From the NCBI RefSeq assembly GCF_009797935.1, contig NZ_VOLC01000014.1, positions 1 to 64,000 of the forward strand: DNA of 64,000 bases. The letters are read 5' to 3'. The stretch's first letter is position 1. Every line of letters begins with the position of its first letter. The notes beneath the pieces were generated by a model. It ran no database searches, was not told the DNA's origin, and was given only the letters and a program-made list of their open reading frames with translations. The stretch is from Lunatibacter salilacus (GTDB taxonomy: Bacteria > Bacteroidota > Bacteroidia > Cytophagales > Cyclobacteriaceae). The position numbers were made by a program, and so were the translations under genes. Shown one piece after another: positions 17,989 to 27,739 of the stretch.

Positions 17989-19152
17989 TCAATTCATATT
18001 CAACGTATCTTTTTTGATAATACCATTTGAAATAATTGGATTCTTTTCTAATTGCTCTTTAGTTTTGGTTTTTAGCTTTTCAGAAAATGGAGGTGTTGTA
18101 AGTATGTTTGCCTTAACATATTTTAGTGTTTTAGAATCCATCCACAACCCGAGAGCTACCGCTAAAAGCACTAAAAAAGGAAATAGTATATGATCATTTA
18201 CATCGGATAGAAGAAATGGTAACGCAATAAAAAGACAGGTAATCCCACCAAGTGTCAAGGCAACCCTATCATGCCCTAATCCCATTCGAATAAGAAAATG
18301 ATGCACATGGCTTTTATCAGGTTTAAGAGGGGATTTTCCTTTTAATATTCTTTTCACAAAGATTCGGATCGTATCGTAGATGGGAACTATCATCAGTCCT
18401 AGACCAGCGGCAATTGGGGCTTCCAATTTTGGTCCCTCCCATCCAGACATGGTTCCGTTTTTATCAACAAATAGAATAACAAAAACCGTTAACGCAAAAC
18501 CCAAACTAAGTGATCCGGTGTCACCCATGAAAATTTTAGCTGGATGCCAATTAAAAACAAGAAAGGAAAGAACTCCTCCGACCAGCGTAAAAGCTATTAC
18601 ACTATAAGCATGGAGGCCGACAAAGTGAAACCAAATTCCCAAAACTGCAAACGATATTGTACTTAAGGACCCAGCTAGACCATCAGCCCCGTCAATAAGA
18701 TTGAAAGAATTAGTAAGTACAATCAACAAGAAAAAGGTAATGATAATGCTCAGAACATAGGGAATTTCATAGATTCCTAGAAAACCATAGAATCCTGATA
18801 TCCTTATATCTGCCATACTGATAATGAAAAACGCTGGAATACACTGACCTAATAATTTCTGACCTGCCGAAAGTTCCATCAAATCATCCCGTATGCCTAC
18901 CGAAAACATAATGGCTAAAGCCACTAAAAAGTAACGGGATTGCATAATCTCCTCAAATGAAAGCCAGGAAAGCATGCCAAAAAAAGCAGCAAAAATAAAG
19001 GTCAATCCTCCCATAGAAGGGATATAACCACGATGAATCTTCCTACCACCCGGAATTTCCGCAAAATTAAATTTTTTAAACACCAAAATTATCACAGGGG
19101 TAAGGATAAACCCCACAAAAAAAGACGTAAATAAGGCAAGAAAAAGATCCAT
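17989..19152 (-). CDS. WecA-type undecaprenyl-phosphate sugar-1-phosphate transferase
   Basis: This 387-residue polytopic membrane enzyme of the MraY/WecA family starts lipid-linked glycan assembly by moving a HexNAc-1-phosphate to undecaprenyl phosphate. The motifs are all present: Asp-Asp at 89-90, NLIDGADGLAG at 151-161, NWHPAKIFMGDTGS at 201-214 and the HVHH cluster at 282-285 on a basic cytoplasmic loop. It has about eleven hydrophobic segments. It is the last gene of the locus, 79 bp after the epimerase gene. Since no WbaP/WcaJ-type initiator is visible, it is the likely priming enzyme, with a HexNAc or derivative as first sugar. Confidence 0.92.
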   Translation of the reverse strand: MDLFLALFTSFFVGFILTPVIILVFKKFNFAEIPGGRKIHRGYIPSMGGLTFIFAAFFGMLSWLSFEEIMQSRYFLVALAIMFSVGIRDDLMELSAGQKLLGQCIPAFFIISMADIRISGFYGFLGIYEIPYVLSIIITFFLLIVLTNSFNLIDGADGLAGSLSTISFAVLGIWFHFVGLHAYSVIAFTLVGGVLSFLVFNWHPAKIFMGDTGSLSLGFALTVFVILFVDKNGTMSGWEGPKLEAPIAAGLGLMIVPIYDTIRIFVKRILKGKSPLKPDKSHVHHFLIRMGLGHDRVALTLGGITCLFIALPFLLSDVNDHILFPFLVLLAVALGLWMDSKTLKYVKANILTTPPFSEKLKTKTKEQLEKNPIISNGIIKKDTLNMN

Positions 19153-19231
19153 ACTCGTGCTTGGCTAAAGTGGTAGTTAAAATTTCAACTGACAAAATGG
19201 AATAAAAGCTAACTATTCATTGCAAACCTAA

Positions 19232-20284
19232 TTACTTTTTATAAAATAATTGATACCATTTGACAAATTCACCTATTCCAAATTCTATGGAAGTATTTGG
19301 TTTGTAACCCAATTCCGCTTCCAATGCAGCAGTATCCGCATAGGTGGCCGGGACATCCCCAGGTTGAATTGGAAGCAGATCCTTCTTAGCCTCCTTACCA
19401 AGAGCCTTTTCAATAGTTGTAATGAAATCCATCAATTTTACGGGGGAAGAATTACCTATGTTGTATATTTTATAAGGCGCCTTCGATTTGCTGGGGTCTG
19501 TATTGCTGGATTCGAGATTTGGATTAGCAACTGGAGGATGGTCTATCACGCGTACTACCCCTTCGATAATGTCTGATATATACGTGAAGTCCCGCATCAT
19601 TTCCCCAAAGTTAAACACTTGAATGGGTTTATTTTCCAATATTGCTTTGGTGAACAAAAATAAAGCCATATCTGGACGTCCCCATGGACCATAGACTGTG
19701 AAAAAACGTAATCCAGTAGTAGGTATCCCAAAAAGATGGCTGTAGGTGTGGGCCATTAATTCATTGGACTTTTTGGAGGCGGCGTACAGTGAAACCGGGT
19801 GATCCACATTGTCACTTGTGGAAAACGGCATGTGAGTATTGGATCCATACACAGAACTGGACGAGGCATAAGCAAGATGCTTGATTTTGTAATGTCTACA
19901 CGCCTCCAAAAGATTGATGAATCCAATTATATTCGCCTCAATATATGCGTCAGGGTTTGTGAGAGAATACCTGACGCCGGCTTGGGCGGCAAGATTGACC
20001 ACTTTGTCAAATTTCTCGGCTTCAAACAGCTTCAACAAATTCTCTTTATCTTCCAGCTTTAATTGAATAAACCGATAGTTTGCATTCGAATCACTTTGGA
20101 CTATTTTTCCATATTCTAACTCATCTTTACGAATCCCATTTTTTTCAAGGCGACCATATTTTAAATTAATATCATAATAATCGTTGATACTATCAAGACC
20201 AACGACTTGGTCGCCTCTTTTTAAGAGCTTTTCAGCCAAATGCATTCCGATAAAACCAGCTGTTCCGGTAATTAAGATTTTCAT
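19232..20284 (-). CDS. UDP-glucuronate 4-epimerase (CapI-like)
   Basis: The 350-residue short-chain dehydrogenase/reductase carries GTAGFIG at 7-13 for NAD binding, the subgroup mark NDYYDINLK at 34-42, SSSSVYG near 141-147 and the catalytic YAASK (Tyr167, Lys171). These features place it with UDP-glucuronate 4-epimerases, which make UDP-galacturonate, so the polymer probably contains galacturonic acid. It is separated from the preceding glycosyltransferase gene by 261 bp and could have its own start of transcription. No UDP-glucose dehydrogenase gene lies in the window, so the precursor must come from elsewhere. Confidence 0.88.
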   Translation of the reverse strand: MKILITGTAGFIGMHLAEKLLKRGDQVVGLDSINDYYDINLKYGRLEKNGIRKDELEYGKIVQSDSNANYRFIQLKLEDKENLLKLFEAEKFDKVVNLAAQAGVRYSLTNPDAYIEANIIGFINLLEACRHYKIKHLAYASSSSVYGSNTHMPFSTSDNVDHPVSLYAASKKSNELMAHTYSHLFGIPTTGLRFFTVYGPWGRPDMALFLFTKAILENKPIQVFNFGEMMRDFTYISDIIEGVVRVIDHPPVANPNLESSNTDPSKSKAPYKIYNIGNSSPVKLMDFITTIEKALGKEAKKDLLPIQPGDVPATYADTAALEAELGYKPNTSIEFGIGEFVKWYQLFYKK

Positions 20285-20545
20285 GTGTCGTTCAATTTAT
20301 TAGGTTAGCGTCACAGAAATAAAAATCAAATTGATGTAGATCTTTATAACTAAAACTAAATAATATAAGGCGAATGTACCAATTTAAATAAAGGATTTTT
20401 CTATCTCCCGATAGCTAAAGATATTCTTTTCTTATCCTCTTTTTTTCTACAAACGAAAAAGAAAAAGTTACCCATAAAGGGAAATATTTCCAAAGATGTT
20501 GTTTTTATATGTCGGGATATGATCATATGTTATCATGACCGATAT

Positions 20546-21301
20546 TTATTTAAAATACGTTTTTAAAATACCATTAACCGTATAAAAAGTAAAAAAGTAT
20601 ACAGATTGAAGAATATTCATTTTCTCAACTTTCCTATAAACTTGCCATTGGTACCTGGAAGCTTTCCATTTATTGCCGGAAATAGAATTATTTCTTACAC
20701 GATATTTCGCTAGGGGCCGGTGGATGCCATATCCTTTTGGGATAATTTTCAATATTTTAAGCCAAAGGGCAAAATCTTGTCTTTTTTTAATTTCTGGCAT
20801 AAATACCTTCCCTATTAAGGAAACGTCATAAACTGCTGTAAGACAGCCAACAGAGCAAGTCTTTACCAGATTTTCATAGGTGACCGCTTCCGGAGCCTCC
20901 ACCCTCCCTTTATAAACACCATCTTCTGACATTTTATCATATGAAGAAAAGGTGAAAGCATATCCATTTTTCAACATAAATGATATTTGTGTTTCCAACT
21001 TTTCCGGATACCAAATGTCATCACTGTCCAAAAAAGCGATGAATCTACCGTTTGCCATTTCAATGGCTTTATTGCGGCTGAATGCAGGGCCGGAGTTGAC
21101 CATATTCCTATAATACCTGATTCTATTATCTTTTTCAGAATACTTAGATATTATGGAAGGACCATCATCATTTGAACAATCATCCACGACGATCAATTCA
21201 AAATTAGCGTAACTTTGGGCCAACACAGAATCAATAGTTTTACTGATAAACTTTCCCGAGTTATGCGAAGGAGTAATGATAGAAACCAATTCATTTTTCA
21301 T
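20546..21301 (-). CDS. Family 2 glycosyltransferase
   Basis: The 251-residue protein has the GT-A fold of GT2 enzymes: VSIITPSHNSGKFI at the N-terminus, VVDDCSND (38-45) for nucleotide binding, and the metal-binding FLDSDDIW with Asp92-x-Asp94. The C-terminal section is basic. It overlaps the upstream gene by 4 nt (ATGA), typical of this operon. It probably adds one sugar on the cytoplasmic side to the lipid-linked repeat; the donor is unknown. Confidence 0.88.
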   Translation of the reverse strand: MKNELVSIITPSHNSGKFISKTIDSVLAQSYANFELIVVDDCSNDDGPSIISKYSEKDNRIRYYRNMVNSGPAFSRNKAIEMANGRFIAFLDSDDIWYPEKLETQISFMLKNGYAFTFSSYDKMSEDGVYKGRVEAPEAVTYENLVKTCSVGCLTAVYDVSLIGKVFMPEIKKRQDFALWLKILKIIPKGYGIHRPLAKYRVRNNSISGNKWKASRYQWQVYRKVEKMNILQSVYFFTFYTVNGILKTYFK

Positions 21302-22425
21302 GACAATAATCTGGAATAAACCTGTAGAAGCTTACTTTCCTGCACCTCCCAATTATACTTATTTAAAACAGCATTTCGACCATTTTTACACATTTGTTCA
21401 TAAACCGTCTGGTCTTCATACAACGTAGTGATTGCCTTCTCAATTTCCGCAAAATTGTCGGGATCAACTGCTATTCCACATTGATTTTCTTCAACCAGTG
21501 CTTTCCAAACAGGAAAGTCTGAGCATATTATGGGTAATCCGTAGGTCATGTATTCAAAAAATTTTGTCAACTCTTTTTTTTCATAGTGTTTGGTTTTAGG
21601 AAATATAGCCAGTCCTGCGACCCATTTTCTTTCCAAATATTTTGTAGTAATCTGATCAAAGGGAACAAATTCTCCCTTTCCAATTAAACGCATCCTATCA
21701 ACATTTTCTCCAATTGATTTTTCCAATTCACGTGCCAAATCCATTTTACAAAACCCAATAAATGAAATATGGATATCTGGTATATGGTTTAGCAACCTGG
21801 TTTGGGTATAAGCCCCTCTTACTTCCGTTAGGTTCCCTGTATAAATGAGGTCTTTGCCCTTAAATCCTGAATGCACTTTCGCCAGGTTGCCAGCAGCCTT
21901 TTCGGATACAATTGGATAGTTCAAAATGAGAGTCCCTTCCGGGAATCTTTCCTGATAATATTTTTCCGCAAGCAACAGGGTTGTATTTTTAGAAAATATC
22001 TTTTCCAATTTATCAAGCATTTTGGCGGCAACACCCTTTACCCATCTGGGAAGGTATTCCTTCTGGCCGATTCCTGTTACATAATCTTCATGGATATCGT
22101 ATATGACTTTCTTTCCCTGCTTCGCCAATATATAAGCATAGGGGAGCAGTTCAGGATCATGTATTTGATAGACATCTGGGTTCAATTTTTTAGCCGCCTT
22201 ATACACTGCCCTTGCCTGAAAGACCATCCTGTGCAGTAGACCCTTATTTGCTCCAACATCAACGATAGTAACCCCCTCAAACTCCTGAGGTCCTTTCCCA
22301 TCAGCAACTATTAAATTAACGTCATATCCTGCATTTTTTAATGAAACGCATTGTTTAATTAAAATCCTATTATCATAACGGGAATGAACGCTAGTAAGAT
22401 GGGCTATTTTCGGATAATTCTTCAA
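21298..22425 (-). CDS. GT4-type glycosyltransferase
   Basis: This 375-residue protein has the two-domain GT-B layout. The N-terminal half reads KIAHLTSVHSRYDNRILIKQ, then DVYQIHDPELLPYA. The C-terminal half includes YTGNLTEVRGA, IGFC and the donor-site region KKELTKFFEYMTYGLPIICS, where family 4 enzymes carry their E-x7-E motif. It overlaps wzy upstream by 35 nt and the next GT2 gene by 4 nt. The start is supported by the conserved beginning of the first beta strand. It likely adds one residue of the repeat unit. Confidence 0.85.
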   Translation of the reverse strand: MKNYPKIAHLTSVHSRYDNRILIKQCVSLKNAGYDVNLIVADGKGPQEFEGVTIVDVGANKGLLHRMVFQARAVYKAAKKLNPDVYQIHDPELLPYAYILAKQGKKVIYDIHEDYVTGIGQKEYLPRWVKGVAAKMLDKLEKIFSKNTTLLLAEKYYQERFPEGTLILNYPIVSEKAAGNLAKVHSGFKGKDLIYTGNLTEVRGAYTQTRLLNHIPDIHISFIGFCKMDLARELEKSIGENVDRMRLIGKGEFVPFDQITTKYLERKWVAGLAIFPKTKHYEKKELTKFFEYMTYGLPIICSDFPVWKALVEENQCGIAVDPDNFAEIEKAITTLYEDQTVYEQMCKNGRNAVLNKYNWEVQESKLLQVYSRLLS

Positions 22426-23695
22426 GATGTTTAGGGTTTTTATACAAGTACCTGACCATTACACCTATAGTCCCATAATATAAGATAACGAACCTGGGTT
22501 GATCTGTGATCACACTGGACACTGAAGTCAAGGGTAAAATGAAGCAGAAAATTGAGAAAGAAATAAAAAAAGCAGCCACTCCATAATCCTTGTCTCTTAT
22601 TGCCTTTTTATAAGATTTCAAACTCATCAAATACGTTGCGACTAATAAAATAACGTACAAGAGTATCCCAATAATTCCATATCTATACAAATATAAGGCA
22701 TAAAAGGATTCCAATTGTGGTCCGGTAGATTTTCCTATTCCAACTCCAATAAGGGGTATTGAAAATTGATTTTCCAATACCCACAATAATTGTTGGTATC
22801 GTATATTTGCAGAACCTCCCCCGGTAGCCGAAACCCCGCCCTTTTCAATTAAAGCATTGATGCCTAAGTAAAGATACGGATAGGTTCTTTCTGCCCAATT
22901 CAAAATAGGTTGATAAATAATAAACACAATTCCAATAAATAGAAAAAAGAAAATATAGACCGTTTTTTTATGTGGCAACCCTTCAAAACTCCAATAAATG
23001 AAAAATACATACAGATAGGAGAAAAGTAAGGCTATGAGCATAGTCCTGCTTTGAGAGGCCAGTACACAAACTAAAGACAACAAATAAAAAATGAGATCTT
23101 TTTTGTTTCTTTCAAAAAGGTATTTAAAAAAAAAATAATATGATGAAAATATCATAAAAACAGCAAAAAAATAGGTTATCCCAAATGACCCGGTTGATTT
23201 ACCATAAAGAATGGGACGATCGGTTTTGTAAATAATAGTACTTACTTTATTCCCCAAACTGCCACCAAAAGCCTCAAAAAGAGCATAAATAATTGAAAGA
23301 ACAAAAACAAGCCGGAAAACATTGACCAAGTATTTCTTGATAGTTTGGGTATCCCAACTAACGGAAGAGAACAAAAAAAATACTAAAATAATATATATAG
23401 GCTTATGGAATTCAAATAAATCTCGGATTGAAATATATTCCAATTCTATGAATATTGATATACATATCAACAAAATAAAAATTGAAAAGTAAATCAATGC
23501 ATAAAACACATGCCTAGATTTTAGGGAAGATTTAAAGAATAGAAGGTAGATAGCCATTAATCCGATAGCTGATCCAACCATAACGATATCACCTAATCTT
23601 CCTCCCGAAGTTCTAGTAAATGCAGGGAAAGCAGGAAACAGGATTATAAATGGGATAAAAAATTTAAAAAACGTTAGCCGATTAATTGTAATCAT
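22391..23695 (-). CDS. O-antigen/exopolysaccharide polymerase (Wzy-like)
   Basis: The 434-residue product is a membrane protein with roughly ten to twelve hydrophobic segments and a large periplasmic loop in the second half (from about 260 to 330) that contains GVGIGKSTGPQLESFYALYL, the pattern of the O-antigen ligase/polymerase (Wzy_C) family. It would join lipid-linked repeat units in the periplasm. Sequence conservation in Wzy proteins is poor, so the call leans on topology and position beside wzx and wzz. It overlaps the upstream gene by 4 nt. Confidence 0.8.
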   Translation of the reverse strand: MITINRLTFFKFFIPFIILFPAFPAFTRTSGGRLGDIVMVGSAIGLMAIYLLFFKSSLKSRHVFYALIYFSIFILLICISIFIELEYISIRDLFEFHKPIYIILVFFLFSSVSWDTQTIKKYLVNVFRLVFVLSIIYALFEAFGGSLGNKVSTIIYKTDRPILYGKSTGSFGITYFFAVFMIFSSYYFFFKYLFERNKKDLIFYLLSLVCVLASQSRTMLIALLFSYLYVFFIYWSFEGLPHKKTVYIFFFLFIGIVFIIYQPILNWAERTYPYLYLGINALIEKGGVSATGGGSANIRYQQLLWVLENQFSIPLIGVGIGKSTGPQLESFYALYLYRYGIIGILLYVILLVATYLMSLKSYKKAIRDKDYGVAAFFISFSIFCFILPLTSVSSVITDQPRFVILYYGTIGVMVRYLYKNPKHLEELSENSPSY

Positions 23696-24768
23696 ATTAA
23701 GGCTATTGCTAATTCGTAAGCCCTACTTGACAAAGTTAGCGGATCTGGATTATTATCGGAAAGGAAATAACCTTGCTGATTTTGAGTTTTCTGAATCTGT
23801 ATTTCGAGGGAGTCAATTATTCCTTTTTCGTTAATATTTAAAAGCAAATGCTTAAAAACCCCGTAAACCAATGGTAATTCAAAAGCTGGGGAATTATAGG
23901 TATATGCATATTTGTTTTCAACCAACCGATTCAAAAAGGGTGTGGAAAACCCATACTTCAAAGCTTTGATGAAATTATTTGATTTGAAGAGCTTATGGTC
24001 TGGAAATATCCGGTATAAACGGGCCAAAGGGAAAAGGTTATATAAATGATAACCAATTTCTTTTTCAATTACTGAATTCCTATCTCTCTTCAAATACAAT
24101 TCATACCTTAAAGATAAAATTTTACTCTTAAATGAATTGGCTTTTAAAAGATGTATAATCAGACCATCATCACGAATCTCAAAGCCTTGGGAAAGAAGGT
24201 GGTCTAAGAATAACTCAACGTTATCTAAGTGCATACTTTCTCCGGTCTCTGCTAGTGCAGAAGCATACCACAACTGATGGTTAAGGGTATAATCCACTTT
24301 GCTGGTACCTTGGATAGGATCTTTTGCTATCCAAGCCTTCACCCTTTTGTCAAATGGAAAAGCGTCTGCGATATGCCTGGAATAATCGAGATAATCAGGA
24401 TCATTTAAACATTTAGACGCTATAGAAAAAGCCTCTATGACCCATGCTTGTCCAATTACGCCATTACAGCCATCTTTTCCGGATTTTTGCCTTTGGATAA
24501 ATACGCCATTCTTTTGAAGCTTTTCACTTCCTTTAAGGTATTTCAACAACAATAAAGCAGTATTTTTATACTCATCTTTTTGCGTCAAATAATATAAAAC
24601 ACTGAAGATTATAGCAACATGGGCAGAGTTTCTGACCGGCGTTTCCAGGTCGAAATAAGGACCGTTTTCTCCACCTGGGAAAAATCCCGTCTCATTTCCG
24701 ATTTTTACGATTTTCCCGGAAAGTTCCGGAGCCAAATTTTCAAGAAAAGAAATGTTATTATTTACCAT
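23692..24768 (-). CDS. Unassigned alpha/alpha-toroid-like protein in the polysaccharide operon
   Basis: The 358-residue protein (counting from the second ATG) is soluble, without signal peptide, and largely helical. Repeated helix pairs such as HVAIIFSVLYYLTQKDEY, GQAWVIEAFSIASKCLNDPD and NHQLWYASALAETGE are reminiscent of six-hairpin glycosidases, polysaccharide lyases and the C-terminal domain of glucuronyl C5-epimerases. No catalytic residues can be named. An upstream ATG at 24801 would add 11 residues but deepens the overlap with the preceding gene from 11 to 44 nt. It sits between a GT2 and wzy, so a role in modifying or trimming the repeat unit is possible; this is inference. Confidence 0.7.
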   Translation of the reverse strand: MVNNNISFLENLAPELSGKIVKIGNETGFFPGGENGPYFDLETPVRNSAHVAIIFSVLYYLTQKDEYKNTALLLLKYLKGSEKLQKNGVFIQRQKSGKDGCNGVIGQAWVIEAFSIASKCLNDPDYLDYSRHIADAFPFDKRVKAWIAKDPIQGTSKVDYTLNHQLWYASALAETGESMHLDNVELFLDHLLSQGFEIRDDGLIIHLLKANSFKSKILSLRYELYLKRDRNSVIEKEIGYHLYNLFPLARLYRIFPDHKLFKSNNFIKALKYGFSTPFLNRLVENKYAYTYNSPAFELPLVYGVFKHLLLNINEKGIIDSLEIQIQKTQNQQGYFLSDNNPDPLTLSSRAYELAIALI

Positions 24769-25660
24769 TTGTTCCTCCCCATAATCTAAATATTCCAACA
24801 AATATTCCGGCAGCTGTCACCCACCTTAAAAAATAACCTAGAAAAAACAAGCGGAAAAATCTCTTATGCAAAAATAGATGGCCTCCCTTATCAATCGCAT
24901 CTTTTAACCGACCGGGGTGGGGAGGAACCCAAAATAAAATAAATCTATTTACCATATTTATAACAAATGATTTTTCTTCCATCCATACGGTTGGTTGCCC
25001 TTTAGCAACCCGAAACTGCTTCTTTACCAATGGTGAAAACCCCCTAGGGAGCATTAAAACTTTGGCATTCTCACTGTATATTAGTTTGAAATTGTTATTT
25101 GTGGCCTTTTTTGTCCAACGCACATCACCGCCAGATCTTAAGCCTTCCGGGAAGGCTCCTATTTCCTCAAAAACTTCCTTTCTAACAAACAAGTTACCAG
25201 TTTTTGCAACTTGCCTTTGGTTTATGGATTCTTCCATTCTAATATTGAATAACGAATCATAACTTTTGCCAATTGAATCGCTTTCGTGAAGTAAAAACTT
25301 CACTGCTCCACCAACTAACTTAACTTCGTAATCCTTAGCAAAACATTGCACAGCGGAAGATAGCCACGTTTTAATAGGAGCACTTGTTGTATCCAAAAAA
25401 GAAATTATATCCCCTTTGGAAATTTCCAACCCCCGATTCCGGGCAGAATAAGGACTTCCCAAGTATTTTTTTTCTTCCAGAAATATGGCATTGAATTTCA
25501 TCGCAATATCCCTAGGGTTATCTTGGGAACCGTTGTCTATAACGATAACTTCATATAAACTGCTTGGGTAATCTTGTAATGAGATTGCTTTTAAGACCCT
25601 ATCAAGGCCCTTAGCATTATTAAAAACCGGAATTATAATAGAAACAAAATAATTGTTCAT
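24758..25660 (-). CDS. Family 2 glycosyltransferase with an altered DxD site
   Basis: The 300-residue protein begins VSIIIPVFNNAKGL and has IDNGSQDN (41-48) for nucleotide binding, as in GT2. Where the metal-binding DxD is expected, the sequence is FLDTTSAP with only Asp90. The later GGDVRWTKKA stretch corresponds to the acceptor region of AglE/TuaG-like enzymes. Two hydrophobic segments at the C-terminus suggest membrane attachment. It lies 3 bp downstream of wzz. Confidence 0.82.
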   Translation of the reverse strand: MNNYFVSIIIPVFNNAKGLDRVLKAISLQDYPSSLYEVIVIDNGSQDNPRDIAMKFNAIFLEEKKYLGSPYSARNRGLEISKGDIISFLDTTSAPIKTWLSSAVQCFAKDYEVKLVGGAVKFLLHESDSIGKSYDSLFNIRMEESINQRQVAKTGNLFVRKEVFEEIGAFPEGLRSGGDVRWTKKATNNNFKLIYSENAKVLMLPRGFSPLVKKQFRVAKGQPTVWMEEKSFVINMVNRFILFWVPPHPGRLKDAIDKGGHLFLHKRFFRLFFLGYFLRWVTAAGIFVGIFRLWGGTNGK

Positions 25661-25663
25661 GAA

Positions 25664-26785
25664 TTAATTTTGAATGTAATTTTTAAATAGCAAAATTATT
25701 ATAAATACTACTCCGAAAAATGTGCCCAAAAATGCGAAAATAAGAATCGTTAAAATTAAATTTGGTTCACTAGGAGCCAAAGGAACCTTGGGCTTTTGAA
25801 AAATTGTCAAAATCGGCTTTGCTTCCTGAAATTTTAACTTTGATTGTTGGTATTGTTGTGCTAATGAATTATAAAGTTGAAAAGCCAATTCATATTCAGC
25901 CTGTAACCGCTGTTCTGTAGTTTTCGCACTTTGTGTGACAATCCCCATGTTTTTATCTCTAAATGACGCCAATTTCATTTGCGAAACTTCAAAATTGTTT
26001 TTGGCTTCCTCGGTCTGAATTTCCACAAACTCCAAATTTTCTCTTTCCCGGTCAGTATTAATCTTTATTACATAATCAGTGAGTGCATTGATAATTTTAT
26101 TGTTTACTTCTGTTGACACTTCGCTATCAGGCATTTTAATACTAATCTCTATTATCCTATCCAGTTTGGTGATTTCTATTCTAGATGTTAATTTTCTTAT
26201 AGCCAAACTTTCCCTAGGACCAATCCTATAAAGGTCGTCTACATTTTGGGCCAACATAGATGAATCATTCTTAACCTCTTCATTGTTACTTTTAATTTTT
26301 GACACTATAAGCCTTGGTAAAGAGAATAATACTTCAAACCAGTTTTTCTCTTCATATTCAGAAAAAAAGGTTACCAGATCCATTGATTTTCCTAAACTTT
26401 TAAAGTAGAGCGTGTCTTGTGCGATAATTAGTAAAAAATCATCATTAAAAATTATTTCCGGATATAATTCCGGTGTAATTATTTCCCCATCACTTCTGGA
26501 AGTGTTCAAATTACCGACACCTGACAATACCGACAGTCCGGAAAATCCCTTCCCTAATAAATTAGTATTTTGATTGGTAAGCACTTTAGAGGTGGAATGA
26601 AATTCTTCCGGTGATGTCAACGATTTAATTATCCCTAATAGAGAAAAGAAAAGTGCAAATAGAAAAATAACTTTCCTACCGGCATAAAAAATTAACAACA
26701 GCTTATTGATCTCAATTGTATCAGAAGCTTTTGTTTCTTTTACAAAAGTATTTACTTTGTTTTTTAATTTATTCAATTGAATCAT
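25664..26785 (-). CDS. Wzz-type chain-length determinant
   Basis: The 373-residue protein is a polysaccharide co-polymerase. One membrane helix is near 37-55 and the second near 345-367, and a long periplasmic coiled-coil-rich domain lies between them (from about 60 to 330; ERENLEFVEIQTEEAKNNFE). A proline-rich KVPLAPSEPN precedes the second helix, as in Wzz. There is no cytoplasmic tyrosine kinase domain, so it resembles a Wzz or WzcN rather than a full Wzc. It would set the modal chain length together with Wzy. Confidence 0.88.
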   Translation of the reverse strand: MIQLNKLKNKVNTFVKETKASDTIEINKLLLIFYAGRKVIFLFALFFSLLGIIKSLTSPEEFHSTSKVLTNQNTNLLGKGFSGLSVLSGVGNLNTSRSDGEIITPELYPEIIFNDDFLLIIAQDTLYFKSLGKSMDLVTFFSEYEEKNWFEVLFSLPRLIVSKIKSNNEEVKNDSSMLAQNVDDLYRIGPRESLAIRKLTSRIEITKLDRIIEISIKMPDSEVSTEVNNKIINALTDYVIKINTDRERENLEFVEIQTEEAKNNFEVSQMKLASFRDKNMGIVTQSAKTTEQRLQAEYELAFQLYNSLAQQYQQSKLKFQEAKPILTIFQKPKVPLAPSEPNLILTILIFAFLGTFFGVVFIIILLFKNYIQN

Positions 26786-26809
26786 TTGTAAATAGAAATA
26801 TTGCTATAA

Positions 26810-27739
26810 TTATTTCTGAAAGATTTGTTTGGCAGTAACATTAACATAATAAATCACCCTCCAAATTATTTTGACAATACTTGAATTGGAATTTAACTTT
26901 TTTTGGGTTTTAGAAGAAATGTAATTACGTATGATCAAATTTCTAGCCTTCTGGTCCAAATCCGCCTGTTTAGCCCAATTATAAATATACTGATCTTTTA
27001 ACAGTACTGAATGAAAGTTTCTATTCTGAATCCTATTTTCTTCGTGTACCCTTCTTATTGCCACTGGATTACGGTGGCCTCCCGGATAAAATCTACCCCT
27101 TGATGCTATTTTTATCCAAAAAGCAGAATCCTGATGCAATTTTAAATTCTTATCGAATATATATTCTCCAATTAGAACCTCCTTCTTTATGGTTATACCA
27201 TTGATGTGTGGAGTGCCATTCTTCCCTTCTAGTATAGCATGGAAAAATGGGATTCCTGAATATTCTATTTTAGGGTAGGTAATGTATTTTTCGGAGGCTT
27301 CTATCGATAACCTCCTCCATTTGCAAAATGCCAATTGGGCTTCCTCACTTTCAAAAAATGTTCCCACAGGTTCATACAAGGCTTCAATCGAGGGATCTTC
27401 AGAAAATCTTTTTTTTGTAAACTCGAATCGGTCCGGCATAAAATAATCATCCGCATCCAAAAACGCTATATACTCATATTTTGCGTGTTGAATTCCCAAA
27501 TTCCTACTTGCTCCTGCCCCCCTATTCTCTCTATTGGGATGGTGAAGTAATATAACTTTGCCATGGATTTTCTCGAGCTTCTGACAGATTTCCAGACAGT
27601 TATCAGGTGAGTTATCCTCTATTAATATAACTTCCTCCACCTCAGGTAAACCTATGGCTGATTTTACCGCATGCTCCAAGTAGGTTTCAGCATTATAAAC
27701 TGGGATAATTACAGAAACCTTAAATTCATTCAATTCCAT
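26810..27739 (-). CDS. Family 2 glycosyltransferase
   Basis: The 309-residue protein shows the GT2 core: VSVIIPVYNAETYLEHAV, LIEDNSPDNC and the metal-binding FLDADDYF. The C-terminal part is basic and ends in a hydrophobic stretch that may touch the membrane. It overlaps the acetyltransferase gene upstream by 14 nt. Donor and linkage cannot be predicted. Confidence 0.88.
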   Translation of the reverse strand: MELNEFKVSVIIPVYNAETYLEHAVKSAIGLPEVEEVILIEDNSPDNCLEICQKLEKIHGKVILLHHPNRENRGAGASRNLGIQHAKYEYIAFLDADDYFMPDRFEFTKKRFSEDPSIEALYEPVGTFFESEEAQLAFCKWRRLSIEASEKYITYPKIEYSGIPFFHAILEGKNGTPHINGITIKKEVLIGEYIFDKNLKLHQDSAFWIKIASRGRFYPGGHRNPVAIRRVHEENRIQNRNFHSVLLKDQYIYNWAKQADLDQKARNLIIRNYISSKTQKKLNSNSSIVKIIWRVIYYVNVTAKQIFQK

